DNA from: Rotaria sordida
Taxonomy: Eukaryota > Rotifera > Eurotatoria > Philodinida > Philodinidae
Direction: 5' to 3'
Length of the DNA: 64,000 nt
Assembly: GCA_905250125.1 (NCBI GenBank)
Contig: CAJNOL010001237.1
Coordinates: forward strand, 1 to 64,000
Numbering within the stretch: the stretch's first letter is position 1; every line of letters begins with the position of its first letter. Position numbers and translations under genes: made by a program. Below the pieces are notes generated by a model. That model saw only the letters and a list, made by a program, of their open reading frames with translations, was not told the DNA's origin and made no database searches. This document shows, piece after piece, positions 27,101 to 39,142 of the stretch.

Positions 27101-28112
27101 ACTTTGCATAGAGACAGACCTTAACGAGAATAATTTATATCTAAGATACAACTATGATAATAGCATGTCTTTAACATCATTCATATAAACCAGCATATTT
27201 AATGTTCTTATTTCATGATAGAAGCAAATCAAAAGATCTGAAGCTACTCTCCATAAAACCTACGTCTATGCAAAGTTGCAAATCGAAATTCGAAAATCAG
27301 TTTTCCTGATGAGAATCACAAAAATTATTTAAGAGTACTGTAAAAGTGTAGCATCTCTCTAGCAATAGACTGAGGGTACGAACTCTTTTCGAAGTATTTC
27401 ATACCTCATTTGGGTCTGCGTAATGCACATAGTCTCGACTCAAAAGTGATTGAACAGTTGGAAGTGTTTTCTTGTTAGACAAAAATAAATGATAGAGTTA
27501 TAGCGCAAATAATATGTTATTTATTGTTTTTATTTTTTCTTTTAGGGTTTTGTAATTTTCTTGCTGTTCTTCTATTTGGTATCTATGCCGATGCTATTCC
27601 AGGCAAATGGATGCCTCGAGCTGATTATACATTTTTATCATGGTCTTATCATTTTATAGTTGGTTCAATGATATCATCATTTTTGGCTGGTAAGATTCTT
27701 TTGAACTTTTCTTTCATAAATGATTTATTTATTTTTTCTTATAGTTGGTTTTGTTGTATTTGAAATCTATTTTATAACTGAAGCAAAAAAAAATAATAAT
27801 GAAAAAACATTTATTCGTCATGTTGGTAATCCAAATCAACCATTTGTTCGTCATGGTGAAAAAGATGAACCACCATTTGTACGTAGAGCTACAAATGGTG
27901 AACAACCATTTGTACGTAAAACATCAGATGGTGAACAACCATTTATACGTAAATCTGATAATGAAAATGAACATGCATTTATACGTCGTTCTGATGGTTC
28001 ATTCTCTGAAGAAGCATTCATACGTCGAGCTAATGGTGGATCAGATGGTGACGAAGCTTTTATACGACGTGCAAATGATACGAAGAATCAGGGAAATAAT
28101 TATGTAGTTTAA
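24136..28112 (+). CDS. Claudin/PMP22-like four-TM protein with F-V/I-R tail repeat
   Basis: Five exons, 24136-24251, 24317-24474, 24538-24684, 27546-27689 and 27745-28112, in phase, give 310 residues. TM1 spans about 13-33. The first extracellular loop has the claudin-family signature LGLWQVC at 48-54 with a second Cys at 72. TM2 is about 93-122, TM3 about 127-152, and TM4 about 170-200, starting after FLSWSYHF. The cytosolic tail (about 205-310) carries eight copies of a five-residue core, P/A/T-F-V/I-R-R/K/H, spaced every 11-15 residues by acidic, polar linkers, with near-repeated codons. I know no claudin, PMP22 or CACNG protein with such a tail. The likely role is a membrane adhesion, junction or channel-accessory protein, but its exact subfamily is unclear. 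Intron 3 (2,861 bases) contains a foldback and a dispersed repeat. Confidence 0.8.
25150..25440 (+). repeat. Dispersed repeat, copy 1
   Basis: This stretch of claudin-like intron 3 matches, in reverse orientation, 35035-35280. Shared blocks include GATACTAATAAAATTC, CAGTATTTCTAGAAAAC, AGAATTCGATGCTA and ATTCTGCAT(T/C)AAAT(T/G)AT. The blocks keep the same order in both copies. It is of unknown type, with no coding potential. Confidence 0.6.
26901..27480. repeat. Foldback element, family A, copy 1
   Basis: The terminal arms begin GTCTTACGATGAAAGTTC at 26901, and the reverse complement of the right end begins GTCTAACAAGAAAACACTTCC. Inner arms pair at AAAACTGATTTTC...TTTGCATAGAG (about 27073) with the complement near 27265-27305. 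A second copy of the same family lies at 58123-58659 in a PUF60 intron, in the same orientation. The element has no coding content and is a non-autonomous, MITE-like DNA element of about 580 bases. Confidence 0.8.
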
Positions 28113-28382
28113 AATGATTAGGAAAAAAATAAAAGAAACATATTAATATAGATTTTATCAAAATCCTATGTACAGATAGATCTGAGATATTATTTATCTG
28201 TTTTTTGTGTAAAATTTGTTTTTTTTTTCTACTAATAATCATTCCATTTGGCTTTTTCTTTTGTGCATAATTTTATATTTGTCGTGCTTTTTCTTTTATA
28301 GTTATGTTAATATTTCTTAGATATGAAAGAATATCTTTGTTTTCTCATTTTATTTCATATTATTTACATAAAAATTTGTATA

Positions 28383-31166
28383 TTAAAGTTCTTGCATATG
28401 CAATACACATTTTGATGTTCGTCTGCTATTTAAATGAGAACTCATAACTGTATCATTACTTGATCGTTTTGATGAATTATTTAAATGACAAGTTTGGTGT
28501 ATAGAATTAGATCGAAATTTATCTCGACGATCATATTGAATTTCATTACGCATTTCTATACCAAATGTTGAATTTGTTTGAGCATAACTTGAACTTCGTT
28601 GTCGTTGATAATTATCATCAAATTTTGCTCGTATATAATCATAAACATCAGTAAATGTTTGTAAACAAGCTGCACGAAATTTTGAACCAGCCATATAATA
28701 AAATAAAAAATTAGTCTAAATAGAAAAAACAATAAAGGATTCCGTTGGATTTGGTGATCTATCTTGAACAACGATATCATATATGCGATTTTGTAGCGCA
28801 TCGAATAGTATATAAGAAATCAAATTCTATAAAAATTTTTATGCGTTAACAATCGATACACTGATTATAATCTTGAGGAGTATGTACGGTACTCATAGAC
28901 ATTGCGGTTCCTAAAATGTTCTAAGATAAACTTATGGAAGTTTTATTTTTAATCACCATTCGATACAGTTATAAGTGCTACTTTAACTTTCTATAATCAA
29001 TAGTTTCCATCGTTGCTTTTCTCATACTTAAAAATGATTTCTTTTCTCAGGTCTAGGTTATTCTTGGCTGTATGAAACTGCAATGTGCTCAACTCGGTCG
29101 CACAGAACAAGTTGATAAAAACGAAAAACTTTCTCAAAAATTGTACACTATCGAGCTCGATATGTATCATAGATAGCATCTTTTGGAACAGTTGGGGCTC
29201 ATTATCAATTTGCAAGATTGTCCGCTATATTATCCTATTTTGCTATATGAAGAGGTAGGTATATTGATGATATTTTAACAATACTCAACGATTCTATTAA
29301 AAATGTTTATGCACCGCTATATCAACACAACGTTTCTGATGAATTGATATGAATGACTCCTTTACAAATAGAAAACATATTTTTGATCTTCGAATCCTTG
29401 GAGGAGAGACGGTACAAGGATATGGTTGCAGGAACAATGGTCTTTTATTCTTATTATTTTTTTTTTCAAAACTTTATTCACAGTATCCAGCTTTGATTTA
29501 CGCATGAAAATCTAGAAAAATTTACAAATAGTTCATGCTTATTTCAAAAATGAATTTTTTCCATTTATAAACAAGTTATTTATATCAGTCCATCAGAAAT
29601 GCTGTGCTGATTACCGATACATAGAAATTTTTAGTAGAACCGTTGACTATTGTTAAACTATCGTCAATATACCGGTCTTTTCATTTTGGGAAATGGGCTA
29701 TCCTAAGGAACAATCTTGCAAGTTGATAATGAGACCCTACTATTCGAAAAGATGTTATCTATGAAACATATAGAGCTCGATAGTATGCAATTTTTGAGAA
29801 AGTTTCACGATGGTACTTGTTTTGCGGCACAGAGTTAAACACTAGAATATTATATATCCCAGAAATCACCTAGACCTAAGAAAAGGAACCATTTATAAGC
29901 GATAAGAAAGCAACGATGAAAACTATTGATTATAGAAAGTTAAAGAGTACCCAAAATTGTATCGAATTGAGTTTAAAAACAAAACTTTCATACGTTTTTC
30001 TTAGAATATGTTACAAATCAGAATGTCTTTGAGTACGATTACAACCAATGTATTGACCTTTAGTACATGAAAACTTTTATAAAACTTGATTTCTTATATG
30101 CCATTCAATGTATCGCAAAACCACACATAGAACATCCTAGTTCAAGGTAGATCACTAAATCCTGCCAGGTCGTTTGTTATGAGATGATTTGTTTTTTTTT
30201 TCTTTATTATTCTACAAATAAACTTACTGCTGAACTCATTTGAAGCCAAAGAACAGTTAAATTACTTCTTAAAAAACGCATTTTAAGTCGTCGAACATCT
30301 CGATACTTTGGTGGATTTCTCTGAAGTATATAATCAACAATAGCTGGTGTTGTAAATAAATAAAAACTTAATGAAACTGTAACAAGCATCAGAGTTAATT
30401 GTTGTTGTTTTCTATTGAATGAAGTTGCATTTATTTGATGTATAGCATTTTCTGGATTGATTAATTGTTGTGTTCGTTGTCGTCTAGCCATAAATAATTC
30501 ATAAATAATAAATAAATTAACTAATAATATAAGATCAGGTATAAAATAGAATACAGTTGGTTTTATAATTCTTATTAATATTTGATATTGTTTACGAACA
30601 ACACATTTGTTTTGTGTTTTATTTAGTGTATATATAAATGGAAGTGTTAAAGAAAAGAAAGTCAATGCAGTAAATATAAGTATATACATTGAACGGCGTG
30701 CACGTTGTATTGTACAAAAACGTTTAGCTAAGAATGGTGAATGAACAGCAATACAACGTTCTATTGTCATAACAACCATAATCCAAACACTACAAAATGT
30801 AACAAAATCCGTTAGATAAGTAAAAAGACAATGTAAAATATATGATTTTATTGTATGTAATGTCATTAAACCTGTAAGATGAATGATAAGAACTAATGTA
30901 TCAAATATAGCTAAATATGTTATAAATACACTTGATGATGTATGCCGTAATGAACGACGATTAATAACAATAAGTGCAAGACCATTTCCAAATACTCCAA
31001 ATAAAACCATACAAAATTCAATAATTATTAATCGATAATTTACTTGTTGAATAAATTCATTTATTTCAGCACGTATTAAAGCATCACTTGATTTATTAAT
31101 CGAGGAATGATTATTATAATATTTATTATCCAATGTAGAAACAGATTGAATATTATTTTCTTTCAT
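28383..31166 (-). CDS. Rhodopsin-like GPCR, two exons
   Basis: Exon 1 (31166-30228) encodes TM1 to the start of TM7: TM1 with GNGLAL, TM2 with LAIFD, TM3 ending MTIERCIAV (DRY position ERC), then TM4-TM6. Its frame would stop eight codons after a perfect GTAAGT donor. Splicing from that donor (phase 0) to TTTAG at 28716 adds exon 2 (28715-28383), which restores TM7 as MSSA|TNFLFYYMAGSKFR and gives a Ser/Asn/Arg-rich C-tail. The total is 423 residues, normal for class A. Without the splice the receptor would lack TM7, so the small downstream frame is its last exon and not a separate gene. The ligand is unknown, perhaps a peptide. The 1,512-base intron contains a large foldback. An acceptor-like TTTTATAG lies 14 bases before the ATG. 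Confidence 0.85.
28881..30050. repeat. Foldback element inside GPCR intron
   Basis: Arms of about 360 bases, roughly 28881-29235 and 29690-30050, are strongly complementary. TTAACTTTCTATAATCAATAG at about 28984 matches the complement of CTATTGATTATAGAAAGTTAA at about 29923. CTTTCTCAAAAATTG (29130), ACTATCGAGCTC (29147) and CTTGCAAGATTGT (29212) also have inverted partners near 29796, 29774 and 29713. The central 450 bases are not paired. It fills most of the intron between the TM1-6 exon and the TM7 exon. Confidence 0.8.
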
Positions 31167-31212
31167 TATATTAAAAAATTCTATAAAATTTGAACATTAA
31201 TGGAAATAATTG

Positions 31213-31543
31213 TTTAATAGCCGATAGAGTTCTCTTTTATCAAAATTTTATCGATGAACTATGGTAGCAAGCTTTCTATTAAAAAAACCTAGACACGATA
31301 GTTTTCAGGTCCTAGAATTTGTCGGAGCTATTTGTTAATGATGCCGTTTTAAAGAGCATAAAATGAAGAGTCGTCGCATTTTCTCCTCTTTAAAATAGCA
31401 TTGTTAAAGATCGACTCCGACAAAGTCTCCTGGAGCCTGAAAACTACATGTTCGGTTGTTTTTTTAAAATCTTGCCGTTATAGTTCATCTAATATAGAAC
31501 GCATTAAAATAGAAAATTCCATTGACTATTAAAATCACTATCT
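31213..31543. repeat. Foldback element, family B, copy 1
   Basis: A compact hairpin. CGATGAACTATGGTAGCAAG (31251) and GATAGTTTTCAGGTCC (31299) pair with complements ending near 31494 and 31437, and TTTAAAGAG (31352) pairs with CTCTTTAAAATAG (31386). The arms run about 150 bases to a short centre. Related sequence occurs at 40676-41184. It begins about 45 bases upstream of the second GPCR start codon. Confidence 0.75.
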
Positions 31544-31914
31544 GGAGTTGAGGTAAATGCTCAACATGATAGAAAAAAAAAAGTTGTTGTTAAACTTGTT
31601 TCCCATTATCATACATTTAGCATTTGAAAGACAGTCAGAAAAAAGGAAGTTTGCGAAAACATTATCGAAATAAAACAATACAATACAACTAGTTTTTTCG
31701 TTAAAAAATAGAAAACTTGTAAATGAATGTCCTATAATGGAAAGAAAATGTATTATACGATGTAAAAAAAATTAAGCGCATGTCAGTCATCTTATGCACT
31801 ATAATCTTCCGAAACTATGATAGATAGTAATATCGATAACAATCCGTTCCAACTGATATCCTTCGTTTTATTAGACTTAACATTTATGCAAATTTTTTTT
31901 TGTAGTTTTCTCTT

Positions 31915-33394
31915 GTATAAAATATTGCTTTGGGACTACAAAATGTTTTAAGCTACTTTATTGGTGATCCTATACAGAAAAATTAGGTGAATCTTTTAGT
32001 AATAAATTCAAATAAAACTCCATAGAATGAAGATAATTTAAGGTTAGAATATCCATAAAAAGTTATTAGACATTCATTAAACTTCTGTTTGTTTAATATT
32101 AGCCCAAAATGTAGAACTTTTTGGTAATATATCAAGTTAAATTCACATTTGTTACAAAGAGTATTTAATTCTTTGTCGCTTCATATAAGAGTTACTATTG
32201 TTTCAGTGCAAAAGTCACACATGAGAAACATTACTCTTCTTTCTAGCATAGTTCGATAGTTTACACTTAAATAATAATGATAGTCGTTTGGTATATGGTT
32301 CTATGCGAGCCGTTCTCTCTTATACTTTATTCGATTCATGCTTGGTCCGAGATACGTAAAGTATGCATACAATGTTGAGGATACGAAAAGAGCTCTTTTC
32401 TACTCGGTTTGGAGCATATTTTAAGAGAATAAGTAGATTTTCTATTTAAACAAATAGTATATTTGAAATCAGCGCGAAAAGCTGAGTCATTCTCTGTACT
32501 ATTGAAAATCTTTCAAGTACTTTTATTTTTGTTCAAAAATTTAGCTGAAATCTCCTCAGGAATAAATGGAAAATCAAAATTGATGGAAAGACTATTTTGA
32601 TTAATTAATTAATTGTTTCTTTTGAATTGTCTCAATTTTTCTGAAGTGCACAATTTATTTTTTTTCCAATCAGACTGGTGTTCTGATGAAGTTTATTTTT
32701 TCAACAATTCGTGAAGGGAGAGCTCAGCTAAAGTTTTAGACTAAAATAAAAGTACTCAACAGATTTTAAAAAATACATAGACCGACTCAACTTTTCATGC
32801 TGATTTCAAATATAATATTTGTTTTTATCAAAGACCTACGTCTCTCATGAAATATGCTCAGAATCGAGTAAAACAGTGCTCTTTTCGTATCCTCGAACGT
32901 TGCATGCACACTTTACGTATCTTGAATCAAGTCTGAGTCAAATGAATTGTATGTCATTTTGTAGCTCTCACTTTGCTTTATAGAATAAAGTATAAAAGAG
33001 AGTGGCTCGCATAGAAACATATACCGAACAATTCTAATTATTGTTTAATTGTAAGCTATTGAATCATGCTAGATAGAAGGATAATATTTCTCATAATTGA
33101 TTTCTATACTAAAACAATAGTAACTCTTATATGAAGCGACAAAGAATTAAATACTCTTTGTAACAAATGTGAATTGAACTTGGTATATTACCAACCAGTT
33201 CTACATTTTGGACTAATACTAAACAAACAGGAGTTTAATGAATGTCTAATGACTTTTTATCGACATTCTAACCTTAACATGATCTTCATTCCGTGAAGTT
33301 TTAGTTAAATTTCTTATCAGAAGATTCACCAAATTTTTCTATATAGAATCATCAATAAAGTAGTTTAAAATATTTCGTGGTCCAATATCAATAC
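31915..33394. repeat. Giant 1.48 kb near-palindrome (foldback)
   Basis: This is the largest inverted repeat in the window. The left arm, about 31915-32570, is the reverse complement of the right arm, about 32700-33394. Identity looks near 85 percent, with long exact blocks such as GTTACAAAGAGTATTTAATTC (32152) and CTTCATATAAGAGTTACTAT (32179), whose complements lie near 33150 and 33120. Outer blocks (CATTCATTAAAC near 32073 with its complement near 33230) and inner blocks (GAAATCAGC near 32466 with GCTGATTTC near 32801) are also paired. The loop is only about 130 bases. No open frame is present. A transcript would fold into a double-stranded hairpin of about 650 base pairs. Confidence 0.85.
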
Positions 33395-36300
33395 CTTATG
33401 GGTCTCTGTCCTTTCTTTAAATCATATATGTAAATTCAATTCTCATAGGTCTGAAGATGCAATTGTCTTCGAACTATCCGTATAAGCTTAACTTTTTATT
33501 TGCGCAAAAAAAAGAAACATTAATGTGTACAATAAATATAGCTATATTTCCGCATTTGTGTCAACATTAATGAGGAAAATGATTTCTCTTTGAATAGACA
33601 AAAAAGAAGAAAAAACCTCCAAGGAGTATGCATTCATCATTGGTTCAAGCAACAAACAAGCAAAGAAAAAAAAAGATGCTATCTATCACTGGACGATTTA
33701 CTTACTAATAATAACATGAATATTGATTCTTATCTATAGATATATAATCTATTGAGTACAAAAAAAACACAAATTTTTTTTTTATTTGATCTCTCCGAAA
33801 GACAAAAGAAGATTATGATCATATTCTATCGACCGTTTTATGAATAATATCATGAGAGTAGATTGATGAGACATGGGAAATAATGTGATCTCTGACACGC
33901 ACGTCACATTTTTATGATTAATAAGCAACAACTCAACAGACTCATAAAGAGAAATTATGTTAAAAACTATATTTAATAACAATTCATCAATTTTTTGCCA
34001 AGGCTAATAAACACTGATAAATCAACAAACATCTGGTATGATGTTCTGGTTGTCGTCGAACGTTGTTTTTCATTGCAATATAATGTATTGTAATTATACG
34101 ATATACATAAAGAGTACTGAAAGGCATGACCTTATACTTTCATTTAATAATTATATCCAGATCATGCTTCTTTTTTCTTTGACTTTTTGTTTTCTATATC
34201 TGCAGGATGATATGGATAATTGAATAATAACTAATTATAATAACAAGAGAGAGAAGAATTTTGATTAACATGAATAAGTTTTTTCTTTTATTATTTTTAC
34301 ATAATTCCTGTGACAATCCATATGAATAGATAAACATGAATGAATTCTAATAAATTAAAATTAACTAATAAATAAATATATTTGTTGGCGTGACAAATTG
34401 TCAACCACCTACATATAGAAAGGTTTCAAACTTAAAAGTAAAGAAAGGTAAGTGTGCTATTGAAAAGACCACAATTGATAGTACGTGAAATGGGAGTGTT
34501 GCTTTTTCTGAACAGCATTGCATGTTCTAGACACGCAAAATCTCTCCTAGAGTGACCAATGAGCCTTATTTTCAACGCGTTTACTGGTCACGAATATGCA
34601 TAAACTCAGTCATCTTACTAGCATATACGAGCGCAACGATTGGGAACAAAAGATGGAAGAACAGAGACTGTTCTTAACAACAAACAAGCTAGACCGTGAT
34701 CAACAAGAAAATTTGGACTAAGACTTATTTAAAAACCTATGTAAAAGATGGTAGTGAAAAATATCTTTGAATAAATATGAACTAATGTGAAAATCATTCC
34801 TTAATTAGATAATAATCAATAGAATAACAAATACTCTTTTAATATATGACCTTCATACAAATGTTAGATGTCAACAAATCAAGATAACACTTTTGTAAAC
34901 CATCTGCATTGTTCATGAAATTTCGTAACAACACTCGCTGATATTGATAATTTTCGCAAGAAAAACAGTACCTTCAGAGCGAATTCATTGAGCTCTATCG
35001 TTGATACCCATTTTGATAATAGTTTGATTTTATTTTTTCATTAGTTTTCTAGAAATACTGAGTTACAGAATTTTATTAGTATCCGAAAACCCTGTTATTT
35101 TCAGATATATAGATATTTTGTGTTATTTTTATTCATAAAAACACATATATTTTGAATTTATTTCAAAACTAGCATCGAATTCTTAACAAAACTTCAACTT
35201 CGATTTTTCTTGACAATTTCTAGTCATTGAATTCTACTGAAAATTTTATCATTTGATGCAGAATTCGATGTCGATGACGAATATTTGGTTGTATTTAGCT
35301 TTTTATGCTGTTATCCTAGTCTAAACTGCAATCTTCACTTTTTTATTCGATGCAATTATCCACTTGTTAAGAAATGATTTGATATTTGAAAGCTTTGGTT
35401 CGATAGAAACTAATGAAATTCATACTGATACTAGATCTAAATGATCTCTATCTATGATCGAAATTTTAGAGAATCTGCATTTATTATTCCGGAAATATAT
35501 GTGTTGCAATTTTAAAAAACGAGACTCCATAACGTTTGTCCTTGACGTTGTATCATAATGATTAATTCTCTCTCGTATTTTCCAGCTTTTTGTGTAAACA
35601 ATCAATCTTATTTTTATTATTGACTTTGAGAGATGGAATCCTTAATAATATCCGATGGAAAGAGATTCGTTACTTATAACAAATAATTAAGTCAGAATTC
35701 TATGCGTTTTTGTATATCACAATATTCAAATTATTAGTTTGACATTTTTTTTAATGAAAAATCTGATGTTTCATCTAGATGAAAACATAATTTCTTTTCT
35801 CTACATTCATATAATACATATACTCTTATGGAAGAAGCTGAAAAATTAGATTATATTACTTATATGTAGATAGCATTAATTATGGAAAACTAGAATTGAA
35901 GAAATACATTGATTTTCTTTCATTGATATTTGTGTTTATATCATTTTCTGGTTGAGAGATCCTAACATTTTGTTGAAGGATACAAAATTTATTTCTCTAT
36001 AAATTTCCATTAACTTTAATGTAAAATGATGAAACAACAAAAATTGTTTTCATATTTTCAAATTTTTTTTTCAGTTCTAAACAAGAATCTAAAAAATTTT
36101 GGTACTTGTGACTAGATTCCATGTCAAATGCGCTTCCAAAATTATCTAAAAATATTTAAATAAGAATCGACACTCACTTAACAGAAATCATCTGTTTAGC
36201 GAGTCTACAACTGAAAGCAGCCATCTTTTAAAATTAGTATTTAAACTTTTCCCAGACTTTGACCGTGTGATAAGTATCAACTGTAGAATACTTGTTTTGA

Positions 36301-36422
36301 AAACGAGCAAGTCAATAAAGAAAATGCCACTTTTCTCAAAATATGGCTCGGTATCTAGTCAAAAGAATACGTCTTATGAAATTGTCTGCTGATAAATAAT
36401 CGATAGAGCCTTTTGAGTCCGG
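33395..36422. other. Intergenic AT-rich stretch
   Basis: No coding frame is supported. It contains the reverse-oriented copy 2 of a dispersed repeat at about 35035-35280. Otherwise it holds only low-complexity sequence. Confidence 0.5.
35035..35280 (-). repeat. Dispersed repeat, copy 2
   Basis: The reverse complement of 25150-25440, with the same ordered blocks: GTTTTCTAGAAATACTG, GAATTTTATTAGTATC, TAGCATCGAATTCT and GATGCAGAATTC. The two copies lie 10 kb apart, one in an intron and one between genes, so they reflect transposition rather than local duplication. Confidence 0.6.
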
Positions 36423-36963
36423 CTTACAAGAAAGCCTCCTCAGATGTCTCTTTTCGATTTCAATTATTTTTTGCCTATAAATACTACATAGTGTTCTAAT
36501 AAAAACCTTAAAACAATTTTGATTCGTATTGAGATTCGACTAAACTATCAAGTTTTTAACATGTCTACTTTCTAGAGTCTCCAGATTTCCGGAAAACTTG
36601 TATTTTCGAAATTTAATCTGAAGCTTTGCGCAGATAGAGAACTCAACTAAACTAGCTTTCATAAAAGAATTCAGAAGTTTTGAGCAAAGCCTCTTTGAGA
36701 TATAAGACTTTCAAGTTATAGATCCTTTCCTATGGATAGTGTATATAATATGCATTCTTTGAAATTTTCATATGTTTAAGAGATTTTGTTCGAACTTTTT
36801 AATATTTTTAAGGAAACTAATCCAGTTGACTTCTCTAAATGCACAAAGTTTCAGAGCAAAATTCAATGGGAACATAAATCTTTGCAGGATTTTGATTAGG
36901 ACATTATGTAGTATAAAGTCATTGAAATCGAAGGAAAGCAACTGAGGAGGTTTCCTCGTTAAC
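36423..36963. repeat. Foldback element, ~540 bases
   Basis: Termini CTTACAAGAAAGCCTCCTCAG (36423) and the complement of CTGAGGAGGTTTCCTCGTTAA (ending about 36963) match. TCGATTTCAAT (36454) pairs with ATTGAAATCGA (36921), ATACTACATA(G/A)TG with CATTATGTAGTAT, and GAACTCAACTAAACTAG (36639) with a complement near 36815. The arms are about 230 bases. There is no coding content. Confidence 0.75.
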
Positions 36964-37504
36964 AATAAATTATATTTTGAAAGCTTAATATTCCTTGACA
37001 TAAAAAAATTATACACTACTAAAAATTGCATGGGTAATAGATGCTATTCACCAGATCACATAATGTAGTCTCTATAATTGTTGTGTTCCATCATTTTAAA
37101 TTAAAGCTAAACGAAGTTTATAGAGAATAAAATTCTGTGTCCTCTAATAAAAGTGTTAGAACCGTGCAATATTTCTCTGCTTAAATATTTGAATAAGACA
37201 AAATTGTTTTAAATTTTTTGCTACGCTCAGTGTATAGAGACTACTAGTTCATAATCAACATTAACGAGGTTTTTTTGGCACTTAAAATGAAAAATTAGAC
37301 ATCGACTTTGATTAAGCTTACATATCTGAAAAAAAAAACGAAAAGTTTTGATTGGAAGATTTATCATCTATATTATAAAGAAAATATTCGATCTATGTTC
37401 ATTTTTAGACAGTAGAAAATACGTGTTGATGATGGTACATTATCCACATGTTCTGATTACACGTTAGATTTTTTTCTAACACAAGTTAAATCAAGTTAAT
37501 TTAG

Positions 37505-37641
37505 AGATGTGCAGTTTCGGTGAAAATACTGAGATGTTGACACTGAGTTAACAACAGTGAGTCTACTGACGCACGGGTTCAGTGTAGTCACTGAATGTCA
37601 AGATGAGTTATCGGTGAACAGTTTACTGAAACTGCACATCC
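37505..37641. repeat. Short 137-base MITE-like hairpin
   Basis: AGATGTGCAGTTTC(G)GTGAA at 37505 is mirrored by TTTACTGAAACTGCACATC ending at 37640. The inverted ends are about 20 bases. Internal GAGT/ACTGA/TCAGTG motifs also pair partly. Size and structure fit a small MITE. Confidence 0.7.
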
Positions 37642-38991
37642 ATAAGTCAAATCACAAATTATTGATGTGAACTTTTTTCAAGTTTCGTAATTTACTTATG
37701 TATCAATTTATTGAAAAAAATTTTTTACATCAGTTCCTGATTACATTTTAGCAAGGTTAACATTTGTGATATCTTTCTTGACATATTGACTCTATGTTAT
37801 CGAAATAGAAAACCACTTTGAGAAAATATTTTTTTCTACAAGTGATAACGTTGCAAAAACTATCAAAACTTTCATTATCAATTCATTCAATGATTTGTAT
37901 TTAATCGATTGATTAATAAAAATAAATCTTTTCGAATGATTACCATCATCACTAAAATAATTAGTAATTTCATCTTTGTTAAATACAATATTATCAACAT
38001 TTCCCTTTTTTTTTGTATTGCTGTATTCAATGTCTAAGAAAAATCTATTGCGCTTTAGTGTTAATTATTTGATGATAATTGTTTATCATCTGTAGCATTA
38101 GTTTCAAGCGCTGTTGTTGTTGTTGACTAATAATTTATGTTGAAGTATTATAATCGAATAGAATTTTCATATTAGAACAAAAATTATAACTTTACATAAT
38201 GTGAATCTAATATATATTGTAATTGCAAAAATATGTCTGACTTGACCTGCTTATTTCTACAATAAATTTTCTTTTAATTGATTTTTTTTTGAATGAGATG
38301 CAAATTTTGAGTAGAACATTGATTTCTTTTTATATGCGATGTATATAAATTATTACATAGACGGGGTACAAAAAATATTGCATTTATACTTTAAAAGGTC
38401 TAAACCACAAGAATACCACTTAATTCGTGCATGAATACAACTATCAAGTTGAATTTATCTATTGTTGCATGTCAATAATATGTTTTACTTGAATGAATAT
38501 TTGATTATTTGTTATTTATAAATGTATATATATATATATATTCAATTAGAATGTCACACAGAGATTAATTAAATCAACAAACAATCAAGCGATAATTATA
38601 TGTAAATAGATAATTTAATATATAAACAATGCGTAGAAACTCATGTTCCAAAATTGTTTAAACTGAAGGTCATTTCGTTTACATCGAAGAAAATTTGAAT
38701 ATTCTATCGAACAAAACTTGCTCATAAAGATTTCTGATCGGATTTATTTTATCATTCATAGAAACTTTGAACTTTTCATATCGTTAAAATCGGCTCAGTT
38801 TTGACGGTCGATCGATGATTATTTGGACTGATGCGATTAATTGACGATTTTGCAACAAACTTCAATAGTAAATATTTATTTACAAAAAATTAGATTTTTT
38901 TTTCTTTTATTTAGATCCATTGCAATAATACAATGAACAATAAGTATTATAGCTATAAAAAAAAAAGTCTATTGTTTTTTATTATTTACAG

Positions 38992-39142
38992 CACAGAAGC
39001 GAGGACCACATCATCTATCTCATCATTCATGAGAAACTCTTATGTGTACAATGGTAATGGACGATCGTATACTCGTCGAGGCGCACTTGCACTCATAGAG
39101 CCGAGTATTACAAGTAGATCCAATCATCTTAAACGTCGTTGA
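38992..39142 (+). other. Possible isolated terminal exon
   Basis: An acceptor-like TTATTTACAG at 38983-38991 is followed by an open frame of about 50 codons, ending in a stop at 39140-39142. Base composition is more GC-rich than the flanks. The peptide is Ser/Thr/Arg-rich (for example RSYTRRGALALIEP) with no family I recognise. The parent gene is not visible; if real, upstream plus-strand exons should lie at a distance. By analogy with the split TM7 exon of the GPCR, an orphan last exon is possible, but chance is not excluded. Confidence 0.25.

Noticed and set aside
28383-28694. Separate 103-residue gene
   Set aside because: The frame continues upstream through NFLFYY to an acceptor and completes TM7 of the GPCR at 30228-31166, so it is that gene's last exon.
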